From Aurelia coerulea (taxonomy: Eukaryota > Cnidaria > Scyphozoa > Semaeostomeae > Ulmaridae): a DNA stretch of 64,000 nucleotides. The stretch is from positions 17,281,501-17,345,500 of the forward strand of contig CM076955.1 in the NCBI GenBank assembly GCA_039566865.1, written 5' to 3'. This document shows positions 39,419 through 51,500 of the stretch, piece by piece. A program made the position numbers and the translations under genes. Within the stretch, counting starts at the first letter, position 1; each line of letters opens with the position of its first letter. Below the pieces are notes generated by a model. The model ran no database searches and was not told the origin of the DNA. It worked only from the letters and a program-made list of their open reading frames with translations.

Positions 39419-42400
39419 ATGGCGGTGTCTGCTATGTCTGATTTTGAAATTCCTTTGCTGGATTATGAGACAATTGTCATTGCTGTGTCTGAACTGTCAG
39501 ATGGCAATGTTAATATTACTGTCGACGACTTGAAAAAGATTCAGGTATGTATGTTCTCAAAGGGTGATGGTTTTCAAATGGCATTTGTCTCTCTCTCATA
39601 ATTTTAGGCCACCCACTGGCCACTGTACCGTGTCTAAATATAGGCCTATATTAAGGATATTGGACATACTGTTGTAGGCTGATTCATAAAACAAAAGCTT
39701 GCCTGCCTTAAGCATTTGCTCGGCCTTTGTCTTGAGGTTGCACTACGAACAAAAGCAAAATCACGAGTCATGAAAAGAATCGTAAAACTGATACTTTAGT
39801 CGGTCAGAGACAGAAGGTCAATCAAGGTGTACCAAAGACAAAGCAAATTTGTCATATTTATTTGCACGTCAAATTTTTCAGAGAACAAACAGGAGGGTCT
39901 CAAACTCACAGAACTTTCTGTGGAGCTGTGGAGGGTCCGTGGTCTCCCAGAGGGTGCATTCCATGTAAAACCTACGCCGAAGGTACGCCGAGCCCTAAGC
40001 TTTCGTACCTTAGGTATTTTCAGGGAGAGAGAATACACGTCATATATATTTTATCATTTCAAAAGAGAGTGCTAATTCACATAAGGAAAGATCGAGGACA
40101 ATTTCACATTAACGCCAAGGTAGGCAGATTTTCGTATGCCGTCACGCCAAGAACCGATTTTATTGAAAAATTGACGCCGCTACGCAGACGAAAAGTCAGG
40201 TCTACGCCGAAAATCTTTGGGCCTAAGTACATGGAATGCACCCCGGGTGGTCTCCATGATGGGCTCTTCCATGACTGAAATTTTGTTGTTGAAACCATGC
40301 CATGGCAAATGTCACTGAAAATCTTGACATAAACATCCATTGGAAACCAGGGGCACTCAGTTTTCTAACCAGCGCTAAAAGCATTTACATGACACCGCTG
40401 GTGCGTGCAAGCAGAGTGATTTGATAAAATAGAGTCCTAACTAAGATTAGATACGGCTTGAAATATATTATGAATAAAAATTTAATATCCACAGGAAGCC
40501 GGTGGAAAACCATGGCAAACCATAGGCATATGGTAATATCCGTGACACAAAACAATCATACGAAAACCGCATGTAGTCATGGACTGGCCCATGGACATTC
40601 CATGGTAATGTCCATACAGTATGGGCTTGAGAGCTGCACCCTGCACATACATAGCATTTCTCCCAACATAACAATGTCATTTGGATGTTTCTGTTTCATT
40701 GTCATTCAGTTTCATTTCAGTTTTATGTTCTATCTGCAGAAAAAACAAACTACAGTAGAGAAAAATAAAGGACATTACAATTTAATTGTATTTAGAAATG
40801 ACTGATGAAGGAGGAGCCCTTCAAGTAGATAAACTAACAGAAAGAAATCTTTTCCCCCCCCCCCTCATAAATACAAAGAAACTAAAATGCTTTGAAATGA
40901 AAATGAATGAAATTACAACCCACACCAGGTGTTTACCATGAATATAAATTGAAATGGATCAAATGTAGAAATCAAGAAAATGAGTTTTCAGTTCAGACCT
41001 AAAACAGTAACTGTACCTGCGACAAAAATGAAAAGTGACAATGTATTCCAAAGCTTTGATCAATCCCTATGGTAACAAGTTCACCTCTTGACAGAAATTT
41101 TAATGGATGGAAAATTATCACAACTACCATACTGTAAATCCTTGAGTTTGCCCCCACAGGCCAGTCATCAAGAGTGTGGCAGCTGCACGCACGAGATTTT
41201 TATCAAAATTTTGTGTGCACGCTGATTTTGAATGAGATCTTTTGTTCATTACTTTGAAAACAAAGGAATCAAAGTCCTTGCATGCGAGCATGCCACTGCT
41301 TTGTTGGTCTGCACGCGCGAGATCTCGTCGAGAACTGCCAGACTGGCCCACAGGTGCTTATTTGTAAGAAAACGTTTAAAAAAGGGGTTGATTCAAGGTG
41401 GGGATGCTTATAAAACTCATCGGGTAGATTTATGATAACATGCTATTCTAGCTGATGAATGTAAAAAGAAAATTAAAGAAACATCTTTTGAAAAGTTGAC
41501 ATGGAAATATAACAATGATAACAACAAAGAATGTACAAATTTTTCTAAAAAATTCAGTTTTTGTTGAATTCAGATACCCCCATAACGAGTTATTTGGGGT
41601 GGAAATTACTTGTTGAAATTAGTTCTAAGGTGGGGGCTTATGCAAGGGGGCCTTTTTGAATGTAGGGGTTTAATTAAGGATTTATGGTACATTTTGTTAT
41701 TATATTCAGTTATTTTTGTCTTTTTTCTAGTCGGAGATGGCAATCAAGATTTACAAAACATTGCTTTTCGCACATTTTCAAGCATCTTCAGAACTGCTAA
41801 GCCAGGTAAATATAACAGGGGCAGTTAGATGCATGTTATAGATCCTGCGTGGCACAAACCTATTTGTATTGGCGTAAATACAAAACAAGTTTACATTGCC
41901 TCTCTGTTTGTCCGATGAAATTAATTGAGCAGTGAATCCAGCAATGTTCAAGATGCCTTTAGGTTTCACTAATCATCATGAATTGGACTAAAAAACCATT
42001 CTTTGGTGGGTTTCTTGCCCACTTTGACTTTCAGATTAACTCTTAGCAGCTTCAAAGTTGCTCCGGCAAGGTCACTGTTTAGGACTTACAGGAATTTGTA
42101 ATCAACATATTAATTAAGCACCCAGCCCCAACATCTCCCAACATTAAGCTATAGAAGAAGACGTGGAGATATGATTACAACTTTCAAAATACTACACGGC
42201 ATGATCGATACTGATAGCAAAGTATTTTTTGAACGAAGTACTTCAGTTACGAGAGGACACAATCTCAAGCTTTTCAAGTTTGCTTCATCGTCGAGCCTGA
42301 GGAAGAACTATTTCTCAAACAGAGTCATAAACGAATGGAACAATTTACCAGCAACCATAGTCAATGCGAAGTCAGTTATAGAGTTTGAGAAATTATATGA

Positions 42401-42498
42401 CGATTTTTGCGGTAACAAGAAGTACAACTATGAATACGCTTAAAACGAACGCTAAAGGGTTTAATAGGCCAATGGCCTCCTTATCCCTCATTTTATCA

Positions 42499-42533
<35 letters not shown>

Positions 42534-45500
42534 TTGCAAATGCATGAAATCGGCGTTGATGAACAATATAGCTCAATTCAATTAGCGAGATTTTTCAACA
42601 GCAACTTTGATGGAATTAGATAAAAATATGGGATAATCCTATTGAAAATCTTCATTGGCTTAGCCTAAGCACTTTCCATAGAAATACGGTCCAAATGCCC
42701 TGTGCAACATCACGTCCAGCTTCCCTTTTAAATTAAATTAATTCTGGATGCTCCAAAAAAATTAAGTCATTTGAAAATTTCTAGCATTTGGAATATCGGA
42801 TCAATTGGAATAGATCAAATTCTGCTGGATGAATGAAAGACCAACACAGTTTTGTAATTTTTCGTTTTTGATGAATACTGAAAGTAAATTTGACTTTAAT
42901 TCTGAAAAAATCAAGCTATCAAAAATCCCTTAAAGTATGATTATTGCAAAGCAATTGAGGTTCTCCCTTTGAGCCGATTCAATAACATAGCAAGCATTCA
43001 ATAACTCTTTAGAATTGTTGGTGTAAAATTCAGGTAAATTTGACTCTAATTCTGATAAAATCAAGCTATCAAAAATCCCCAAAAGTAGAATTATTGCAAA
43101 GCAATTGAGGTTCTCCCTTTGAGCCGATTCAATAACATAGCAAACATTCAATAACTCTTTAAAACTGTTGGTGTAAAATTCTATGACCTATTTCTTTCAA
43201 CTGAATGACTTGAAAGAAACTTCAGCTACTTTGCTATATTTCTACCATTGGACTTTTCTGAAATCTTGAATATTTGCAGAGTAGAATATTTCAATAATTA
43301 GAGGAATTTCTTCTTTGTCAAAAATTCAAGAAAAAATTTTGGAAAAAAACTTAAGACCATGATAATTTCTAAACTTTTTTATGAAACATACCAGAATAAT
43401 TTCCAAGAAAGCCATAGCTTATGAATATGTCTGTACAATATGGTCTCAAGCCCTCAAATGAGTTGAAATATGAAATATGCTGTAATTTGAAAGAAAAAAT
43501 GAAGTTTTCTGAAAATCCCAAAGGTAGAGTTATGGCAAAATAGCAAAAGTTTCTTCAAAGCCATTTGGTTGAAAGAAATAATGGTAGAATTTTACAGCAA
43601 CAGTTTTAACGATTTGGAACCTATGCTTAATTCAATAGCCCTTTGTCTCATTCAATTCCTACCCTGACCATCCCCCCAGGACACCCCCAAGCATCTGCAC
43701 AAAGCATTTCCGTCCCCCGGACATTTGACTGTGAATTTTCTCCCGGCCTTGGGACATTTGAGCCTTATTAAAGCTTTCGCATTATACAGTTACTGGGAGG
43801 GTGGCATATTTTCAGTGCCTGGCCCCGGGCATTCGTCACAAACATTTGCCCTGGCCTCTGGGCATTTGTGCACAACATTTTCATTGACCCCCAGGCTGCC
43901 CGGGAGAGAGATGATCAGGGTAGGAATTGAACGAGACATAAGACCTGACACCTATTCTCTTCATGCTAACTTCAGACCATATCATTCTTGCGTTTTAATG
44001 TGATTTTTCTGTTGCAAGGCGCCATATAAAGACTTTGGTGTTGATTTGAAGAGTCCCTGCCTGTATGAAGATGCCTTGTCTCTTGTCAGTCTGCTTACGG
44101 CATTGTAAGTTATTCATCTAGGATTTTAATCGACTTGCATTGCACATTTACAATGTGTCCTAAAAACAGTCCCATTTTTTTTTGGGACAACGTGTCCTAA
44201 ATACAGTCCCACTACCCTTTACAATTGTTGTGGTTAAATGTTGTGTGTAAATTCTCAAAATTTAATAAAACCACCATCAGAAACACTAGCAGTTTGAAAA
44301 TTTGTATTTTCATTAAAGTTTAGGTGCAAAATCTGCATCTGGGATTAAAATTTCATCTGAAGGAATTTTTAAAAAGCTCAGAAAAGTTCTTTGATTGAAA
44401 AGCTGTATTGAAAATTTGCACATATTAACATGGTTTTCCTACCTCAGAATTCTCAGGAATTTTTTTATTTCTTTAGAATTCTCGTTTAAAAACAGTTTTT
44501 GGTCTTTCATATGGCACAAGAACTCTTGTCATAATGTGATGTATTCTTCAAAATTCTTAAGAATTCTTGAGAATTCTTGCCACGTTAATGTATATATATG
44601 CAAGGCCTGTGCTTTTAAACACCATTACTGAGCATTGCTCTAAAGCATTTTGTACTGTACGTTTGAAAAGTCAATAATTTTTTATTCCTTTTTCAGATCT
44701 TATGTAATGAACATGTGTGGCATTAAAACTTTCAGAATGAAGGATCTTGTTGCTCCAAGTAAGTGAACAGTGGCGGACACCTGGGGGGCAAGGGTAGACT
44801 TATGACGATGAGTCCCTTGTATCCCTGCGGTACCTTGCTCACAGGGACTCATAATGAAACAGTTAAAAACCTGACCCTATCTTCTGCATTCGATTGATCG
44901 AATCTGGATCGAACGACTGCTTCGACTCTGTTCAAAGGTCACTCCTCAGAAAGGAAATGCGATAGAAACCACGGTAAGCAGACACTTAATCAACAAAACT
45001 TGGTATTCATCTGAAGAAGAAAGTTCACTTTACCTGGTGAGTGCAAAATAAGTCTTTTAATGCTGCAATTTAAGACCAAAACATATCAGAGAAATCTTCA
45101 AGTACCTGCCGCAGCAACTTACTTCAAATTTAGTAAGCTGCGTCAATCGAATTGAAGGTTCGAAACTGATTGTTCTTTGCCAAATCTCGCAATCTGATTG
45201 GTATGCTAGGAATCCCAGCATATTAGGCCTAATAGGGTCAGGTTTTTCAGAGTAATATTATGAGTGTCTGTTGACTGAAGCGCCATCTTGAAGTCAAAGA
45301 GCACAAAGCAACAAGAGACTCATTGTCATAAGTCTAGGGCAAGGGGGTGCTTTTCCCCCCAATGCTGGTTAGAACAATGATCTTTTTTTGAAAACAATAG
45401 AAATAAAGAATGCTTTTTAATTGAACAATAGCTTAACCCCCCAATATTTGGCGAAGTGTCCGCCACTGTAAGTAAATCAATGAATTTTGATTGCCAATCA

Positions 45501-48500
45501 TGCTAAAGATGGTGAGGAAGAACTTGTTTTCCACTTACAAACCTTCAATGATTATGTAGGGATTGATGAATGAGTACTATTTATCATGGTAAAAAGTTCA
45601 TTGCTGCCATCTTTAGCGTAGTCATATGTTCTTGAGTTTTGATAAGTTAACACTATTAAAAGAAGCTGGATGAGAAATCCTTGACAAATTTTGATTCAGC
45701 AGTTTCTTGACAAATCATTTTATTAGAACTACTTATGATATTATAAGTTCAAAAAGAATGCCTCAATTTGGAGATCAACCCTTATACTTCTCTGTAACAC
45801 AAACCTTACCCATATGTTTCAGGATTGGTAAGATATAAATAAATCTCCAACAAATAGTTTAGTCGATCTTTTTCACCCAAAAATCAGCCAACAATGATCT
45901 TTTTAGTTTTGAAGTTTTATAGATAGTTTCAGTAACTGACAGTCAAGGTCAGGCTTTATTGCCATAAATTTTTGTTTTAATTTTCTTAATCATTGTAATT
46001 GTTTTGCTATCGTTCTGCCTCATGCTAATTTTAATTTACATCTTTGTTTAGAGCCAAAGAGAACTCACAAAATGCTGAGGTATTGAAACATTTAATTGTT
46101 AAAAATTTGTTTTTATGCAGCTGCTTTTTATACTTGACATTGATATCGCAAATCAGAGAAAATAGCATTTTTGTGAATTTGGGCAAAAAATCAACTACCA
46201 TTGAAGGTCATCTTTAATTTCAATCAGCTCTTGTGCTAAAATGAGATATAACCAGCATGTGCCCTTTAAGTAAATGTTCTTGTTGTTCACACCACCGGAT
46301 GAGTAAAAAATGCCCAGCATTTGAAAGGCTACTGCTCCCTGAATATATCAGCAATGATATTTTGTAATATTTGATTGAATAGCCAACATGTTCAAATATT
46401 TTTACAATTTTTCCTAGCTGAAATCGAACACTCCGTTCAGATTTGACAAGGAATTTTCCGAAAAAGCCCCTTCGAGAACGACGGGTGTAATTTACGGAAT
46501 CCGGAACTACGGAATTTGGGAATCCGGAATCACGGAACTATGGAATTACGGAATTCGGAAATGCGGAATTACAGAACTGGGTCCTAGGTATAAATTGCGG
46601 AACACAAATGCTCTGTATAGTTTATGGGCCAATGATGAATATTTCTCAAGATATGATACTCTTAGGGGAACATTAAATTGTTGTTGTTTTCAATTTTTAG
46701 AGGTATAATCAAGTTCCTTGAATTTTTCAAAAACACTGAAATGATAAAAAAACACCAATCAAATTCCTATTAAATGTTTATTGGTGATTTAGGATTTAGA
46801 AATCGATTAATTGTACATTAATTGCATTGTAACTGCATGAGCACTGGTTCTGTCATCCCTAGTGCCACCACCAATGTTTCTAAAATTTATGAAACTATCT
46901 ACCAGCCCGGCACCTTGGTTTATTATAAGAGATTAGTGTACTGTAGCACCATTTCTTCTTTCTGGACTTTCGAAAATTGAGCATAATGTTTTAAGCTGTT
47001 TCTTAAGTACGAAAGATGTGTGCTGAAGTTTCTTTCGAATCTAGAAATCTCAAGTTTGAGTGTTTTAAATTTTGATCAATGTGTTTTGCGTTATTGTAAG
47101 CAATCAAGTTCAATTGCTGTGACCAATTGAAATTCCTGTGGCACACACAGCGATATGAGATGGGTAAAAGTCATATTGCTGAATAGGATAAACTTGAAAC
47201 TGTGGAACTGCAGAATTACAGAACTGGGTCATAGGTATAAATTGCGGAACACAAATGCTCTGTATAGTTTAGCATTATAATAATAAATAATAATAAAAGG
47301 CATTTATATTGCGCCATTTATCCACACGGCTCAAAGGCGTATTACACGATCTATAAAACTAAAAGGGTGATATTCTATACAATAATACTAAGAATGCTAA
47401 AATGTTAGTTAAATAAAATCTAGTTAAAATATTCTTGAAACAGATGTGTTTTCAGTCTGCACTTGAAAGTGTCAAGAGAATCCGTTGCCCGCAATGCATA
47501 TGGCAGTCTGTTCCAAAGATGAGGAGAGGCACTTGTAAATGCACGATCTCCAGCGGTCACTAGCTTTGTCCTTGGAATTTCAAGAGTCAAGTCATCATCG
47601 GCAGATCTTGTCCGTCGCGCTGCTGTTCGTAATGTAACCAGCTCCGTAAGATAAATTGGTGCAAGATTATTGATGCATTTGTAAGTCAACGTTAAAATCT
47701 TGTATTTTATCCTGCATGATATTGGCAACCAATGAAGCTGTTTTAACACTGGGGTTATATGACTGTGTCTCTTCGCACCAGTCAAAATCCTGGCTGCGGA
47801 ATTCTGAATTTTTTGCATCTTTTGTAACTCACTCATTGGCAAGCCATATAAAAGAGAATTGTTGCAATCTAGCCTAGATGTGACGAAAGCATGGATGGCT
47901 TTTTCAGCAGCTTCTTTTGTAAGATACTTCCGAGCTAAGCGAATATTATACAAGTAATACCTAGCTGAGCTGCACAGAGAGTTTACATGAGACTTTAGGG
48001 ATAAATTTGCATTGAAGACTACACCAAGATTCCGTGCTTTTTCGCTTGGTTTAATTTTACTATTTCCAATATTGATAAACAGGTTTGGCAGTTTTGCACA
48101 TTGTTTTTGTGTTCCGATCACCAACAGTTCAGTTTTATCTCCATTTAGTTTTAGCCTGTTTTTTAGCATCCAGGACTGGACTTCTTGAACACACCCCTCA
48201 ATTATAGAGCAGATTTCCGAGAAACACCTGATATTGGCCGGGAGAGTGGTTGTGTTTGAATTTTTCTGACACAAACTATCATGTAATTTTGAAGACTTCC
48301 ATTTTAGGGGCAGGCAAATTGTATGGTGAGAATCGTTCAAAGATATGGTAAAAATGCATTTCCCAAATATTTTCCCCAGGGGACATTCAGCACATACACA
48401 TACCTTCATTTTGTGAAATTAAGATTTTAAGGAACTTGATTATTCCTCTAAAAAGTGAAAGCAACAAAAATTAAATGTTCCCCTAACTGTTCATATCTTG

Positions 48501-51500
48501 AGAAATATTCATCATCGGCTCATAAACTATATAGAGCATTTGTGTTCCGCAATTTATACCTCTCACCCAGTTCCGTAATTCCGCAGTTCCGAATTCCGTG
48601 ATTCCATAGTTCCGTGATTCCGGATTCCCGAATTCCGTAGTTCCGGATTCCGTAAATTACACCCGTTGCTTCGAGAAAACTTAAAAAACGTGCCAAAATC
48701 ACAAGCAAGTTTCCTTAATCTGTTTTCCTTACAACAGTGACTTGAGCACGCTTTAGCGAGTACTATCCCCTTGGGGGAAAGAAAAAGTCCCCCCCCCCTA
48801 GTAATTTTTTTTGAGCCCTGATGTCGTTCATTTCAGGTTTATTTGTAGAATCGTTAAAAGGTAATTTACGTTAAAAGGTAATTACTAACGTGATTTTAGA
48901 TTTACTGACTCATTTCAATTTCTACGGTCATGTGACATGTCGGCTGGACCAATCAGGAGTGGAAGAACTATTGATAACATGTTTTATCTTTTTACAGTGC
49001 CTTTGTGAATTACATACAATTCATTGCAACAAAGCAGACTGTAGTAGACTACACGTTCAGTCTCATCGTGAGTATTAAGTAATTAGTCTGACTATTTTGA
49101 TTGATTGATTGTTTAACTGACTGATTGATTGACTGATTGATTGATTGATTGATTGATTGAAGATTGCATTGAAGAGTGAATCTATGATATAATAATAATA
49201 CAGTTCTTTATACAGGGGTTACCTTTTTCAGCAACGAAAGTGCTGTTATCAATGAGGGCCCTGTTATGGGATGATCCGAAAAAGACTTCATCGGCTAGAT
49301 TGCGTCTAGCTTCATGAAAGCAGACGTTTTGAACATAAATTTGTATCAGTATGTATGTGAAAAACTTATAGTAGTCTGTCTAAAATTAGACGTCACCTGC
49401 AAATGCCCGCGAAAAGCAGCAATAGAAGTGTTTTGCAAAGGAATTTTGCGTTATCGCAGATCTCAGGCGACATCTAATTTGAGACGGATTCTAGTTATTT
49501 GCTTATTTTGTGAGATGTTGCTTGGTTAGTTTGAGCTATGACTAACTTTCGAATCTGTTGATTCCTCCATTTCTCAGTCAAAGTTGAACTAGCGCTGCTG
49601 CCTTCTCCAGTCAATAGTTTGGAAGATGTGATATTTATTTCTGCAGTGTGGGAAAGAATCTCAGTGACAAGATACCTGCTCAGGCTAATCCCCTTCTGTC
49701 TCATCAATATGAAATATCAAATCCCTCGAATGGTAGAGAACCATTCAGATTCGCAGCCATCGAAAAGAGGACCATCGAAAAGGCCTTAAATAAAATCAAG
49801 ACCTCCCATGGGTCTGGTGTGGATAACATTTCTAGCTATTTCTTAAAAGTAGCCTTTCCTGTTATTTCAGATTCACTCTGTGATATTTTGAACCTTTCCT
49901 TATCTTCTGGAGTTTTCCCTGACAGCTGGAAAGTTGCTAGAGTAGCTCCCATATTTAAGGAGGGCCCATCTGATGAAAGATCAAACTACAGGCCAATATC
50001 TGTTCTACCAGCTGTTTCTAGATTATTTGAAAAACTCGTGTACGACCAATTATATAGATATCTAGACGATAACAAGCTCATATGCTTACAACAGTCCGGC
50101 TTTCGCTCTTTACACTCTGTTGTCACTTGCCTTCTAAAATGCACGAATGACTGGTTCGTCAACATTGATAAAGGGAAATTTACAGCTATGATCTTCATTG
50201 ACCTTAAGAAGGCGTTTGATACCGTTGATCATGGTATTCTTCTCGATAAGTTGAATTTCTATGGTATCAATGGCTTGGAACATGATTGGTTCCGGTCGTA
50301 TTTGAATAACAGAAAGCAGTTTTGCAAAGTAAATGGCGTCTCTTCTGACATCAAAGATATTGATGTCGGAGTGCCGCAAGGTTCCTGTTTGGGACCACTT
50401 CTTTTTCTGCTTTATATAAATGATCTTCCCTTTGCACTGAAGAAGGCCGAGGCAAACATGTATGCTGATGATACCATGATTTCCTATTCCTCCAAAAACT
50501 TGGAAGAAATGCACATAGTGTTAAATGCCGAACTTGTTGATATCGAGAAATGGCTTCAAGGTAATAAGCTATCCTTGAACGTCGTCAAAACACAGGCTAT
50601 GATAGTTGGGTCAATGCAAAATGTAAATAAAATGGCAGTGCAGCCTGCTTTGTTACCTGTGTTTAACGTTGGTGGCACTGACATTGATTTAGTGAGCAAA
50701 GTAAAATACCTTGGTCTCCAAATAGACAACAGTCTAACGTGGAGGTGCCAAATTGAGAGTATAAAAGGGAAAGTTTCTCGAGCAATTGGCCTTTTGAAAT
50801 ACTGTAAAAACTTCGTATCTATGGAGACATTGAAGGACATTTATCGTAGTATTGTAGAACCACATCTAAACTATTGCTGCTCCGTTTGGGGCTGTAGTGG
50901 TATTACTAGAATAGAGTCTCTACAAAAACTGCAAAACAGGGCTGCCCGAATCGTTACGGGTAGTCCTTATGATGCACCATCTGTGCCGTTACGCAAAGAA
51001 CTAGGCTGGTTGTCCATCAAAGAAATGATTTTGAAAGAAACATCTACTATGATGTACAAATATTTAAACGATCTAGCACCACAGTACATCAGTGATCTTT
51101 TCGTAAGACTATCAGATTTCCACACTCGTGAGCTAAGAAACACTAAAAATGATCTTGCGGTACCGTTAATGAGAACAGTAAGTGACCAAAAGGCATTCTC
51201 TTACCGTGGTACAAAAGTGTGGAACATGCTTAACGACAATATCAAAGAGGCTCCCTCGGTCTACTCTTTTAAATCAAGGTTGAGACAGTTGGGGTACGAA
51301 CATCTTTAATTTTGTACAGATATTTTTTGTATTCAGGTGTAAATTTTTATCTAATTTGCTTATATGTACTATATTAGGAACTTTACTTTTGACAGGGCCA
51401 AATTGTAAAACAATATTTATTGAATTTTGTACCCTGTATAAATATGTTTAAAATATGAAATAAATATGAAATATGAAAATATATAAAGCCGAATTCGAAA

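Larger units (their letters stand above)
46479..48668. mobile_element. Long-TIR (about 250 bp) element, 9-bp TSD CTTCGAGAA, carrying a nested LINE
   Basis: Ends CGACGGGTGTAATTTACGGA and TCCGTAAATTACACCCGTTG; inverted arms run to about 46728 and 48428. The arms contain runs of (AC/TC)GGAAT(T/C) words. CTTCGAGAA flanks both sides (46470-46478 and 48669-48677). A third piece of the arm (AAATTGCGGAACACAAATG) lies at 47236-47275, just before the LINE. No transposase visible. Confidence 0.85.
46295..48815. mobile_element. Family A MITE split by the 46479-48668 insertion
   Basis: Left part 46295-46478 (CCGGATGAGTAAAAAATG, CATTTGAAAGGCTACTGC). Right part 48669-48815 (AAACGTGCCAAAATCAC, GAGTACTATCCCCTTGG). 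The two join at CTTCGAGAA as in uninterrupted copies. Confidence 0.75.

Noticed and set aside
42887..43186. CRISPR-like direct repeats
   Set aside because: Two 150-bp tandem copies in animal intronic DNA; no short repeats with unique spacers.
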